A DNA stretch of 64,000 nucleotides from Bacillota bacterium (GCA_023439505.1 JAEXNR010000021.1:62001-126000); one strand, 5' to 3'; shown: positions 25,619-34,762, counted from the stretch's first letter. Numbers and translations are program-made. Notes: generated from the sequence alone by a model not told the origin.

Positions 25619-27088
25619 TTATTTTAACAGATCCTTGATCAGCCTTGCCATATTAACGGATAATAAGGCATAATGATCTGTTGCATACAGTATACCATTA
25701 CATGTTGAAACATGCCAGTTCAGAATATCTTTACAGAACCACTCAATTGAAATATATAACATATTGTTACGTTCAATCGGCTCACATAGCATAGAGCGTA
25801 CACGATTATCTATGGTACAGCCGATACATCCTCTGGCAATCTGAATTGCTCTTCCATCGGGCATTACTATATTGGCACATCCATCTTTTTCTAAATAGGC
25901 AGCATTCATAACCTGTGCAAGAAAGGAGGCCGGGATCATGCAATATTCTCCGCGCACTATTGCCGCACCCCGCAAACCATGATACTTAAGTTTCTGCCAC
26001 ATCATGGACTTTGCCGGCATTTTAATTCTTTCATCATTTACCCAGGCGTATTCGCTGTCAGGAGCTACGGCAAAGGATACCTTGTCACCTTCTCTTTTAA
26101 GGTTCGAATCCATGTATTCTATGGTTCCATCTGTATTTCTTCTGGAACCCGAAAACAGGTAATCCCAAACCAATTCTGCTTCATCAAATGTCTGACCATG
26201 ATCTCTGTTTTTTACATCACGGAATACATAGTCCGCTTTTTTACCCTTATAAAACGCGAAGTTATTTTCTCCGTCCAGCTTAATCCCGGGAAGCTCGTCA
26301 CATTCATTGATTCTTAACCAGTATTCCCGGTTTTTTGCCACCACATCTTCCACTGTTTCCTCACTTCCGGGAGGTGCCTGGTCAAATTCCATTCTTGCCT
26401 GCCACGCACAAAGCGGTCCGGCATCATTTACAGGATTATCGTTTTCATCAAATAAAAGTCCTATTGTGCTGGGTCCTGCGGAACCTGCCATAGCGGCAAA
26501 ATGATTCCCAAAATGTCTTGCCATTAATAATGTCATTGAATTTCCTAGGGACATTCCCTGCATGTAGATTCTTTCTTCGTCGATATTATATTTCTCTTTC
26601 ATCATTTCAATGAGTTTCAATATAATTCTTGCATCATTATTTTCTCTGAAATCATCCGGAAAGTCATGCATATAGATGCCTTCATCGTTATATTCCGAAA
26701 GCTTGTCAAACAATCTTCTTTCACATTCAATCTGCCAGAACCGGCGTAAATGAGCATTTGGATATACAACAATGAAACCCTCTCTGTCTGCCACATGGGA
26801 CCAGGAGGTATAGACACACTGTGCCCATCCGGTCATAATTCCACCATGCATGGAAAATACCAAAGGGGTCTTCTTTGAAGGATCATAGCTGTCCGGCACA
26901 TATTCATACCATGTATCCGTGTTATCATCTATAAGGCAGGCTTTCATTTCCTTCAAATTCTTCGGATAAACCTGTGAATTATTTCCGTTCTCATTTACAA
27001 CGATTTCACTATCTTTTAATTTCTCAGGCAGATACTCTCTGTTATCATCATCCGGAATACCTGCCAGTAAATTAATTTTATTTTCCAT
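25619..27088 (-). CDS. PHB-depolymerase-like esterase with stalk-type C-terminal domain, paralog 1
   Basis: 489 residues. It starts MENKINLLAGIPDDDNREYL, a head shared with three other genes here. The alpha/beta-hydrolase core follows: LVFSMHGG (oxyanion strand), nucleophile Ser180 in YMQGMSLGNSM, an acidic residue region, and NRDHGQTFDEA with the likely catalytic His. Residues about 330-489 (YCMIPASFLAQVMNAAY ... RMLCE-like ... ISIEWFCKDIL) resemble the copper-amine-oxidase N-terminal 'stalk' domain. No signal peptide is visible. Probably an intracellular esterase for acylated sugars. It lies 45 bp before the deacetylase gene in the same operon. Confidence 0.78.
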   Translation of the reverse strand: MENKINLLAGIPDDDNREYLPEKLKDSEIVVNENGNNSQVYPKNLKEMKACLIDDNTDTWYEYVPDSYDPSKKTPLVFSMHGGIMTGWAQCVYTSWSHVADREGFIVVYPNAHLRRFWQIECERRLFDKLSEYNDEGIYMHDFPDDFRENNDARIILKLIEMMKEKYNIDEERIYMQGMSLGNSMTLLMARHFGNHFAAMAGSAGPSTIGLLFDENDNPVNDAGPLCAWQARMEFDQAPPGSEETVEDVVAKNREYWLRINECDELPGIKLDGENNFAFYKGKKADYVFRDVKNRDHGQTFDEAELVWDYLFSGSRRNTDGTIEYMDSNLKREGDKVSFAVAPDSEYAWVNDERIKMPAKSMMWQKLKYHGLRGAAIVRGEYCMIPASFLAQVMNAAYLEKDGCANIVMPDGRAIQIARGCIGCTIDNRVRSMLCEPIERNNMLYISIEWFCKDILNWHVSTCNGILYATDHYALLSVNMARLIKDLLK

Positions 27089-27136
27089 ATCTCTACCTCT
27101 TTGCTTATCAGCTATATTTTACTGTTATTTCATACA

Positions 27137-27182
27137 GTTATTTATACGATTGTTTCGTGCTGTTATTTTATACGATTGTTTC
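27137..27182. repeat. tandem duplication across the MFS stop codon
   Basis: GTTATTTATACGATTGTTTC (27137-27156) and GTTATTTTATACGATTGTTTC (27162-27182) stand head to tail, differing by one T. The second copy contains the last codons and stop of the MFS gene (27168); the first is a duplicate just beyond it. Confidence 0.8.
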
Positions 27183-28343
27183 TTTACGTTCTTTCTTTTT
27201 GCCTGTGATTATAAAGAAAAATACAAGCGCGGATAATGACAATATGCCGCAAATGTTAAATATTGCAGTATACCCAGCAACTCCCACGATATTTCCAACA
27301 ATAACTCCGCCGATCATCGGTCCAAACCCCTGACATATATCACCCCCCAGGTAGTATGTACTGGTTGCAACTCCACTCTTCTCCTTCCCCACCGCACTGA
27401 TACATCCGGCTTGAAGGGATGGCTGAGCTGCTCCCTGACCCAGGGACCTGATGGCGCCGGTAATCAGGATCAGGATTAAGGATCTGCTGCCTCCCAGCAT
27501 AAACATGGCAAAGGCGGTAAGCGCAAGTCCCGGCAATACTGTGACTCTGATTCCCTTTTTATCCATTAGCTTACCGGAAAAAGGTCGGATGATAAATAAT
27601 ACAATGGCACATACCGTAAAATAAGTGCTGATGCCCTTTACTCCGATTTCATCAGCAAAAAGAACAAGGTAGGAAGCGATGATCCCATTAACAAAAGAAA
27701 ATGATCCCGCAACTATGGTGAAAGGAAGTGCTTTCACCGCTATGATATCTGAAAAGCTCACCTTCTTCTTTTCTACCGTCTTTTTCTTTTCTTCATGGTA
27801 GAAGCACAAAATAGCAAATGCGATTAATGTAAATCCTGCGGAGATAAAGAATGTCAGTTCCATGCCCCACTCATCCGCAATTGCCAGTCCTAACCCCGGG
27901 GCAACTGCAGAGCCAAGAACCATACCTAATCCCAGGTATCCAAACCCTTCCCCCATTTTATCCTTTGGAATGTAATTTGAAGCGAGGGAGATCTGGCTGG
28001 TACCCGACAATGCAAATCCGATTCCGTTTATTATTCTAAACACAATCAGGAGCGGGATCTGAGTAGTAATTGTAAATCCAAGTAATCCAATTGCCATAAG
28101 AATATTACTCCATTTTAGTATCGTAACATTACTTAATCTGTCTGCCATGATTCCGCTGAATGGTCTGCAGCATAAGGAGGTGATGGAGAATAATCCTACA
28201 ATAAAACCCGCTGTCGCCACTGATGATCCGATATCAACAAGATATTTAGAGAGTATGGTTGCCACCATATAAAAGGAGAATGCATTTAGGGTATTTACTA
28301 CCAGTACTAAGATATAATGTTTATTCCATAATTTTCCGTCCAT
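27168..28343 (-). CDS. MFS transporter
   Basis: 391 residues with twelve predicted membrane spans and the usual cytosolic-loop motif GIMADRLSN (residues about 64-72, the G-x-x-x-D-R pattern) repeated in the second half as GKLMDKKGIR. This is the general size and pattern of the drug/sugar major facilitator group. GGAAAC lies before the ATG. It lies between the solute-binding protein and an esterase gene. It may export a product such as freed acids, or import a further substrate. Confidence 0.88.
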   Translation of the reverse strand: MDGKLWNKHYILVLVVNTLNAFSFYMVATILSKYLVDIGSSVATAGFIVGLFSITSLCCRPFSGIMADRLSNVTILKWSNILMAIGLLGFTITTQIPLLIVFRIINGIGFALSGTSQISLASNYIPKDKMGEGFGYLGLGMVLGSAVAPGLGLAIADEWGMELTFFISAGFTLIAFAILCFYHEEKKKTVEKKKVSFSDIIAVKALPFTIVAGSFSFVNGIIASYLVLFADEIGVKGISTYFTVCAIVLFIIRPFSGKLMDKKGIRVTVLPGLALTAFAMFMLGGSRSLILILITGAIRSLGQGAAQPSLQAGCISAVGKEKSGVATSTYYLGGDICQGFGPMIGGVIVGNIVGVAGYTAIFNICGILSLSALVFFFIITGKKKERKETIV

Positions 28344-28370
28344 TATTTTGTTTCCTTTATGATTTAGATT

Positions 28371-28393
28371 GGGGGAAGGCTAAGCCCTCCCCC
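28371..28393 (-). repeat. intercistronic hairpin after the solute-binding protein gene
   Basis: GGGGGA-A-GGC, 3-nt loop, GCC-C-TCCCCC: two stacked stems with one mismatch, in the 103-bp gap to the MFS gene and without a T tract. A similar hairpin follows the other solute-binding gene (62655-62684). It probably shields the 3' end of the binding-protein message. Confidence 0.6.
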
Positions 28394-28414
28394 TAATGTG
28401 AACTATTGATTTGT

Positions 28415-28450
28415 TTGCGGCAAAATATTTACTTGCGGCAAAATATTTAC
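28415..28450. repeat. perfect 18-bp tandem duplication across the solute-binding gene stop
   Basis: TTGCGGCAAAATATTTAC is present twice head to tail. The copy at 28433-28450 contains the gene's stop codon (28447-28449). The unit is six codons long, so the duplicated Lys-stop lies in the same frame as the real one. Confidence 0.9.
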
Positions 28451-30009
28451 TTGCTACTGAGCCAAGCATCAAGCTGTGCCTGCTTTTCTGCAATAATATC
28501 ATCAATGCCGGCTTTCTTAAGTGCTGACTGGAATACTGCAAGGGTGGAGTCAATGTCTACTTCACCATACATCAGTGGTGTGTAGTACTGAGCAACAACA
28601 TTGGAGCAAGCCGTCATCTGATCCGCTACCTTTGAGGAATCGAAGGAGAAACCTAATGCCAATGACTTATTACAGGTCTTATTCTTTTCTAACATTTTCT
28701 CATAGATGTCTTCCGGTTCATAGCTCCAGGTTTTGCAGAGCATAACATTTGGCCAGTAAGCCATTGAAGCTGCGGCCCATCCAAGGTCTGCCATTCCGTT
28801 TTTACCTTCCGGGAATTCCATCTGTCCTTTGTCGTTAAGCACATACTCCAGTCCCTCCACTCCATTTGCAATAAGCTGAGCTGCTGCAGGATCTGTGTAT
28901 AAAACATTGAGAATTCTCATTGCTGCTTCCGGATTCTTACAGAAGGAACTGATATGCCACATATAGGTTGTAGCATCACTGGTTGTTGAAAGTGCTTCTG
29001 TTACATTGGTTCCATCTAAATCCAATCCATTCTGTGCTCCGGTTGACTTCAGGCTGACTTGTGCATCCCAAGCATAGCCGGGGGTACCATTGGTTACGCC
29101 CATAAGTAAATTCATGAGGGATGGATTACTGTTACTGAGCGGATCGGGACTAAATACCTCTGCTTGCTTCCATTCTTTTACATGCCCTAAAAAGTTAAGG
29201 AAGTAATCAGATTCATAGAAATTTTCAACCTTTGTGCTTTTTGTCGGATCGGTTAATACGCCAAGGTACTTTGTATCTCCAAGGTAATCAATGCTCTTCG
29301 GTACCCAATACGGTTCTGTTGCACCAGGAATATAGTACTTATCGGGATTTGCCTTTTTAATCTTAAGAATTGCATCTGACATTGAATCAATGCTCTTCAC
29401 CTGGCTCCAATCAATGTTTGCTTTTGCAACATCATCCTTTAATGCATAATAAATATTTTCTGTGCAATAGGAATACATACTGGGAATACCGTACTGATTA
29501 CCATTTACAACACCGCATCCAAGATAATCTTCCAGTCCGTCGCTGAATAAGCCTTTAATATCACCTCCGTCAGATGTCAAAAGATCATCCAATTTCATTA
29601 CCTGTCCGTTTGCTACCAAATTACTTACTGAGGTGTACCAGAATGAGTTAAATAAGTCGATGGAGTTATCTCCCGCACCTGTTAACATTAAGTTTAACTG
29701 TGTTGCCCAGTTACCAAACTCCACACCAACCAGATCAATTTCAGCATGAGCCTTTTCTCTTAAGATCTTATTCAGCTCTGCTTCGATTGCCTGCTCATCC
29801 GGTGACGGGAATACAAGCGCGTACGCCATTTTTATTACCGGATAGTTTTCGTCATCTGCTCCCTGATTGCCTTTGGTCTGATCGTCTGTTTTGGTCGGAT
29901 TGTTCGTGTTACCCTGATTGTCTGTTTTCTTTCCGTTTGACCCACACCCTGAAAAAAGTGCAGCTACCATACTAATAGTAAGTAAAACAGCGACTAATTT
30001 CTTTTTCAT
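28447..30009 (-). CDS. sugar-binding lipoprotein (LplA-like, DUF3502)
   Basis: 520 residues. A lipoprotein signal (MKKKLVAVLLTISMVAALFS) has the acylated Cys22, followed by a Lys/Asn/Asp-rich linker and a type-1 solute-binding fold. The end, CSNVVAQYYTPL ... KKAGIDDIIAEKQAQLDAWL, matches the DUF3502 tail of LplA-type proteins that feed complex-sugar importers. It is divergently transcribed from the two permease genes (317-bp gap) and should deliver substrate to them. AGGAGG precedes the ATG. Its promoter carries the direct repeats described at 30088-30148. Confidence 0.9.
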   Translation of the reverse strand: MKKKLVAVLLTISMVAALFSGCGSNGKKTDNQGNTNNPTKTDDQTKGNQGADDENYPVIKMAYALVFPSPDEQAIEAELNKILREKAHAEIDLVGVEFGNWATQLNLMLTGAGDNSIDLFNSFWYTSVSNLVANGQVMKLDDLLTSDGGDIKGLFSDGLEDYLGCGVVNGNQYGIPSMYSYCTENIYYALKDDVAKANIDWSQVKSIDSMSDAILKIKKANPDKYYIPGATEPYWVPKSIDYLGDTKYLGVLTDPTKSTKVENFYESDYFLNFLGHVKEWKQAEVFSPDPLSNSNPSLMNLLMGVTNGTPGYAWDAQVSLKSTGAQNGLDLDGTNVTEALSTTSDATTYMWHISSFCKNPEAAMRILNVLYTDPAAAQLIANGVEGLEYVLNDKGQMEFPEGKNGMADLGWAAASMAYWPNVMLCKTWSYEPEDIYEKMLEKNKTCNKSLALGFSFDSSKVADQMTACSNVVAQYYTPLMYGEVDIDSTLAVFQSALKKAGIDDIIAEKQAQLDAWLSSK

Positions 30010-30087
30010 ATCATTTCCTCCTGTTTTTCCGGTCGTTTAAATCAATGACCAATATCATTTCTGACATTTCCGTTATCGGGTAGCCTT

Positions 30088-30148
30088 ATCATAACAGACT
30101 TGCCCACAATACTTCTATCGTTTTTCGGTCTTAAATCATCGTTTTTTT
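30088..30148 (-). promoter_or_regulatory. promoter and AraC-type direct repeats of the solute-binding protein operon
   Basis: On the minus strand: AAAAACGAT (distal, 30138-30148 region), then GAAAAACGAT (30117-30126) exactly 21 bp on, a 23-bp gap and a -10 TATGAT (30088-30093). There is no good -35, as expected for an activator-dependent promoter. The same arrangement lies at 44398-44459. The remaining gap up to 30326 must also drive the plus-strand permease operon, but I could not fix that promoter. Confidence 0.6.
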
Positions 30149-30326
30149 AGCATATTGCACTATTTTTTTAAATTTTAGTCATTACTATTCACATATTGTA
30201 TAGAAGTTATGCATTCAACGCAAAATAATGATATTATACGACAGAATATCGATAGCTTTTTTGTGCATTTTTATGATATGTTTGTTGTAGAAATTAATAT
30301 GAAAGTAAATTATTAAGGGGGTTCTT

Positions 30327-31268
30327 ATGAAAGAAAATAAAGCAATAAAGAAGAAAACATCTTATCTGAAAATGAAAAGATATATTCCACTGTATCTTAT
30401 GATGTTACCGGGCCTGATTTATTTAATAGTTAATAATTATATGCCCATGGCAGGTCTTGCACTCGCCTTTAAGAAAGTTAATTATGCACTGGGGTTTCTG
30501 AAAAGTCCCTGGTGTAATCTTCAAAACTTTCAGTTCCTGTTTCGTACCAATGATGCGTTCCTGTTTTTCAGAAATACCATCCTATATAATCTGGCCTTCA
30601 TTATCTTGGGAAATATCATCGGTGTATTTGTTGCCATCGGTTTAGATTGTATCCATAACAAATTCTTCAAGAGATTTAGTCAGGTTGTAATCCTGATCCC
30701 GTACTTACTTTCAACCGTTATTATCAGTTATATTGTATTTGCATTTTTAAGCGGAAAAAACGGATTTATGAATATGACGATTTTACCGCTCTTTGGCATC
30801 GATCCCATCAGTTGGTATAATAATGCACAGTACTGGCCTTTCATCCTTACCATTGTATACTTATGGATGACCTTCGGCTATAGCTCCATTTTGTATTATT
30901 CCACATTAATCGGAGTTGATAAGTCTTTATATGAAGCTGCAACCGTTGATGGTGCAGGGATATGGTCTCAGATCCGATTTGTAACCCTGCCCTCCCTCAA
31001 GCCAACCATTATCACATTGGTTCTGCTTTCTGTCGGCCGTATCTGCTATTCGGATTTTGGTCTGTTCTATCAGGTACCTATGAACAGCGGCTTGCTTTAC
31101 TCAACAACACAGACGATAGATACCTATGTATACCGTGGATTATTAGAGCTTAATGATATCGGACGCTCCACAGCGGGTGGTTTTCTACAATCGGTCCTTG
31201 GATTTATCTGTGTCCTGTTTGCAAATACCGTAGTATCAAAATTTGACAAAGAAAGCAGCTTATTCTAG
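30327..31268 (+). CDS. sugar ABC transporter permease (LplB-like)
   Basis: 313 residues with six membrane spans. A basic N terminus is followed by YIPLYLMMLPGLIYLIVNNY. The cytosolic EAA loop YEAATVDGAGIWSQIRFVTLP couples to the ATPase. The length and the MLPGLIYLIVNNYMPM head are those of the LplB/YtcP-pair permeases. No ATPase gene is present, so a shared MsmX-type ATPase encoded elsewhere is likely. AAGGGGG lies before the ATG. The second permease gene follows by 18 bp. Confidence 0.92.
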   Translation: MKENKAIKKKTSYLKMKRYIPLYLMMLPGLIYLIVNNYMPMAGLALAFKKVNYALGFLKSPWCNLQNFQFLFRTNDAFLFFRNTILYNLAFIILGNIIGVFVAIGLDCIHNKFFKRFSQVVILIPYLLSTVIISYIVFAFLSGKNGFMNMTILPLFGIDPISWYNNAQYWPFILTIVYLWMTFGYSSILYYSTLIGVDKSLYEAATVDGAGIWSQIRFVTLPSLKPTIITLVLLSVGRICYSDFGLFYQVPMNSGLLYSTTQTIDTYVYRGLLELNDIGRSTAGGFLQSVLGFICVLFANTVVSKFDKESSLF

Positions 31269-31286
31269 CAGAAGGAGGAAACATTC

Positions 31287-32168
31287 ATGATTTATAACAA
31301 TAAATTATTTCGTTTTTTAATGGGATTCATCATGCTTTTATTGGTATTGGCATGTATCCTTCCGTTCTTATTATTAATCGCAAGTTCCTTTTCGTCGGAA
31401 GTTGCACTTGCCAATAAAGGCTATACCTTGTTCCCTTCAGAGTTCTCGTTGAATGCTTACAAATATATCTGGAGTGTTAAGGAAAATGTTTTGAGAGCTT
31501 ACGGCATGAGTTTTCTGGTTACCGGCTTAGGAACAACAATCAGTGTTATCATCACAATGTTATTTGCCTATCCCTTATCCCGCAGGGATCTTCCGGGAAG
31601 AAGAACACTCTCTTTCATCGTATTCTTTACCATGCTATTTAATGGAGGCTTCGTTCCCACCTACTTAATTTATTCAAAAGTATTTCATATCACTGACACA
31701 ATTTGGGCATTAATTGCTCCTTATTTATTAATGAATGCTTTCTTCGTTATCATGGTCCGCAGCTACATTAATTCAAATATCCCCACCGAGGTGATTGAAG
31801 CAGCCATGATTGACGGCTCAAGTGAAATGCGTACCCTGATCCGTGTTATTGGTCCCATGTCAAAGCCCATCATCGGTACCATTGCTCTTATGACGGCAAT
31901 CGCTTACTGGAATAACTGGACCAATGGTATTTACTTCATCCAGACAAGACGCGAGCTTTACGGTATTCAAAACTACTTAAACTCCATTCTAAGTAATATT
32001 GCCTTTTTACAGACGCATTCCGATCCCAGTATCAAGATTACAGATCTTCCCAGTGTCAGTATCCGTATGGCATTGGCCGTTATTGCACTTTTACCGATTC
32101 TTATGGCATATCCGTTCTTTCAGAAATCCTTTACAAAAGGAATTACTGTTGGATCAGTGAAAGGTTAA
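31287..32168 (+). CDS. sugar ABC transporter permease (LplC/YtcP-like)
   Basis: 293 residues with six membrane spans and the EAA loop IEAAMIDGSSEMRTLIRVIGP. The ending FFQKSFTKGITVGSVKG is typical of the family. It forms the channel with the preceding permease. The GH13_18 gene lies 15 bp downstream and is surely co-transcribed, which ties uptake to intracellular cleavage. Confidence 0.92.
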   Translation: MIYNNKLFRFLMGFIMLLLVLACILPFLLLIASSFSSEVALANKGYTLFPSEFSLNAYKYIWSVKENVLRAYGMSFLVTGLGTTISVIITMLFAYPLSRRDLPGRRTLSFIVFFTMLFNGGFVPTYLIYSKVFHITDTIWALIAPYLLMNAFFVIMVRSYINSNIPTEVIEAAMIDGSSEMRTLIRVIGPMSKPIIGTIALMTAIAYWNNWTNGIYFIQTRRELYGIQNYLNSILSNIAFLQTHSDPSIKITDLPSVSIRMALAVIALLPILMAYPFFQKSFTKGITVGSVKG

Positions 32169-32183
32169 TGGAGGTATTGCATT

Positions 32184-33644
32184 ATGAAAAAAATTGATAA
32201 TAAGATTATGCTCATCACCTATGCCGACAGCATGGGCAAAGATTTAAAAGAATTAAATGATATTTTGTCAAAGCAATTTGACGGAGTCATCGGCGGTCTT
32301 CATGTTCTTCCCTTTTTTCCCTCCTCCGGTGATCGGGGTTTTGCGGTTATCAACTATGATATTGTAGATCCCGCTTTTGGTACCTGGGAAGATATTGATC
32401 TGCTGGCGGACAAGTATTATATGATGGCTGATTTTATGCTGAATCATGTCTCCATCCGCTCAGATGAATTTAAAGAGTATATGGCCAATGGAGATAATTC
32501 CCCAAATCGTGATATGTTTATCCATTGGGAAGAATTCTGGCCGGATGGTAATCCTACAGAGGAGCAGGCAGCAGCTTTGTACCGCAGAAAGGCCAGCTAT
32601 CCCTATATCGAATTTGTAAGGGATGACGGCAAGGTTGTCCACTTATGGAATACGTTCTTCCAGGAACAGATTGATATTAATCCTTTTGCAAAAGCAACAC
32701 AGGATTATTATGAAAAGAATTTAGGAATCATCAGCAAGCATATTCCTCTGATCAGATTTGATGCTTTTGCATACGCTTCCAAACGCCCCGGTTCCAGCTG
32801 TTTTTTTGTAGAACCGGAAATATGGGAGGTATTAGAGATTGGCATGAGGCCATTAAACAAAACCGGAACGCAGATGCTTCCTGAGATTCATGAGAATTAC
32901 ACCATACAGCTGAAAATGGCTGAAAAAGGTTACTGGGTATATGATTTTGCTCTTCCGATGCTTTTATTACACGGTCTGAAAAGCGGAAGAACGGACCGAT
33001 TAATTCATTGGCTTACTATCTGTCCAAGGAAACAGTTCACGACACTGGATACCCATGACGGAATCGGTGTGGTAGATGTGGCCGGCTTACTAAGCGAAGA
33101 TGAGATTGATCTTGTCCGAGATGATGTGGATGACATTACCAAAGAAGCAAAGCAATATATCAAACTTCCAAGCATGATCAAAGCAAAAGGCAAAAAATTT
33201 CAGAGTTATCAGCTTAGCTCTACCTACTATTCAGCCCTTAGGAGCAATAACGATGCTTACCTGATTGCCAGAGCAGTTCAATTCTTCACACCCGGTATCC
33301 CTCAGGTATACTATGTTGGTCTGCTTGCAGGCGAGAATGACATAGAAAGCATGAAAACAAATCCTGATCCAAGAACCATTAACCGGCACAATTACACAAG
33401 AGAGGAAATTGAGGAAGCAGCACAAAAACCTGTATGCACCAGGCTCTATGAGTTAATGCGTTTCAGAAATTCCTATGAAGCATTTAACGGTGATATTACG
33501 GTTGGAAAAGATCTTAATGACGCCACAGTAACCATCACCTGGGAAAAAGACGAATTCCATACCACATTAAAAGCTGATTTCAAATCATATACCTATACCA
33601 TCTCTTATTATGACAAGGATTCTGATCAGGAATGCATTCTTTAA
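32184..33644 (+). CDS. GH13_18 glycoside phosphorylase (sucrose-phosphorylase family)
   Basis: 486 residues, close over its length to sucrose phosphorylase as I remember it: LITYADSMG at the start, LHVLPFFPSS, LNHVS, nucleophile Asp193 in IRFDAFAY, acid/base Glu234 in LPEIHENY and Asp292 in DTHDGIGV. It should cleave an alpha-glucoside with phosphate, giving glucose 1-phosphate and an acceptor. The acceptor loop that reads N-x-D-L-Y-Q in sucrose phosphorylase is KFQSYQ here (338-343), so the acceptor may not be plain fructose. Family alternatives are sucrose 6-phosphate or glucosylglycerate phosphorylase. No signal peptide: cytosolic. Confidence 0.85.
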   Translation: MKKIDNKIMLITYADSMGKDLKELNDILSKQFDGVIGGLHVLPFFPSSGDRGFAVINYDIVDPAFGTWEDIDLLADKYYMMADFMLNHVSIRSDEFKEYMANGDNSPNRDMFIHWEEFWPDGNPTEEQAAALYRRKASYPYIEFVRDDGKVVHLWNTFFQEQIDINPFAKATQDYYEKNLGIISKHIPLIRFDAFAYASKRPGSSCFFVEPEIWEVLEIGMRPLNKTGTQMLPEIHENYTIQLKMAEKGYWVYDFALPMLLLHGLKSGRTDRLIHWLTICPRKQFTTLDTHDGIGVVDVAGLLSEDEIDLVRDDVDDITKEAKQYIKLPSMIKAKGKKFQSYQLSSTYYSALRSNNDAYLIARAVQFFTPGIPQVYYVGLLAGENDIESMKTNPDPRTINRHNYTREEIEEAAQKPVCTRLYELMRFRNSYEAFNGDITVGKDLNDATVTITWEKDEFHTTLKADFKSYTYTISYYDKDSDQECIL

Positions 33645-33674
33645 TTCATTCCTGGTCCAAGGAGGTATTCCCTT

Positions 33675-34742
33675 ATGAAATTATATATTTATGCAGAAGT
33701 AAAAAATCGTGGCTGGGAGGCGGTTGCATTCGATCTGTTGGATGCCCCTTCTGATCTTTTGGCTGACCAGCTCTCACTTACCGCCTATTTAGGGGAAAGA
33801 AGTGTGAACAGAAAGATTCGTTCCATCACTTCCATTGATCATGGCTATCATATTGTCATTGATCCGATTTACTACAATGGTGATTTTAAATTAGAGATAA
33901 CCGATGATCACAATAGCACCATTTTTTCAAAAAAAGATGTGCCCCTTCATCAAATTCATGTCAAGGATCTGGACAAATTTGAAGCAAAGCAGGAGGAAGA
34001 CGTAATTTACCGGCTGTATCGTCCCAAAGCCGATGGCCCCCGCCCCCTCCTTCTTTTTCTTCATGGCGGGGGTGAATGCGGAAATGACAACATGCTTCAG
34101 ATGACGGGTACATTGGGTGCATTAAAACTTGCTCAAATGTATCCCGACCTTTATATTTTAGCACCACAGGCACCCGGCGACATCAGCGAGATGCTGCCGG
34201 ACCCCTCCGTTGTTTTTAAAAGTACTTTCTATACTGCAGCTATTATGCCCGGTACCGGATGGCACAGGGAATACATCTCAAAGGTATGTGATGTGATAAG
34301 GGGTATGATTGCCGATCAAATTGTTGATCCTGACAAGGTATTTGTTACCGGCTTATCCATGGGAGGATGCGGCGTCATTCGCGCTCTTAGTGTTGCCGGT
34401 GATTTGTTTGCCGCGGCGGCTCCTATATGCCCTTCCATGATGCCGGATACCTATAACATTCTCAGCTCTCTTACCGATACGAAGATCTGGGTTTCAACCG
34501 CTTACGTTGACCATACCTTCTACCGTCATAAATATATTGTTGATGCAATTATGAAGCTGAAAGATGCCGGCAATAAAAATGTCCACCTTACGCTTTATGC
34601 TCCTGAGGATTTTGAAAAATATGGATTGGCAGATCCCTCCCTTCCCCTCATGGAAAAGTTCTCTGAAAATCATAATGCGTGGGTACTTACCTATCATAAT
34701 GAATATGGAATCATGGACTGGCTTGTAAGCCAGCATAAATAA
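33675..34742 (+). CDS. COG4099-type esterase, paralog 1
   Basis: 355 residues. The N-terminal 95 residues or so form a beta-rich domain. The hydrolase core follows: PLLLFLHGGGECGNDN (oxyanion), nucleophile Ser in VTGLSMGGCGVIRAL, and an acidic/His end near ENHNAWVLTYHN. This matches the 'predicted peptidase' alpha/beta-hydrolases, several of which are carbohydrate esterases. Its sister gene lies at 37051-38157. AAGGAGG lies before the ATG. It is the fourth gene of the permease operon, without a signal peptide. Confidence 0.8.
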   Translation: MKLYIYAEVKNRGWEAVAFDLLDAPSDLLADQLSLTAYLGERSVNRKIRSITSIDHGYHIVIDPIYYNGDFKLEITDDHNSTIFSKKDVPLHQIHVKDLDKFEAKQEEDVIYRLYRPKADGPRPLLLFLHGGGECGNDNMLQMTGTLGALKLAQMYPDLYILAPQAPGDISEMLPDPSVVFKSTFYTAAIMPGTGWHREYISKVCDVIRGMIADQIVDPDKVFVTGLSMGGCGVIRALSVAGDLFAAAAPICPSMMPDTYNILSSLTDTKIWVSTAYVDHTFYRHKYIVDAIMKLKDAGNKNVHLTLYAPEDFEKYGLADPSLPLMEKFSENHNAWVLTYHNEYGIMDWLVSQHK

Positions 34743-34762
34743 TACAAAGGAGGAAATAAACG

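Noticed and set aside
27137..28450. Short repeats considered as a CRISPR array
   Set aside because: Each is a single head-to-tail duplication without spacers, and no cas genes are present.
33961..34173. Opposite-strand open frames inside the esterase and permease genes
   Set aside because: They mirror codon bias of the real genes and lack ribosome sites and recognisable domains.
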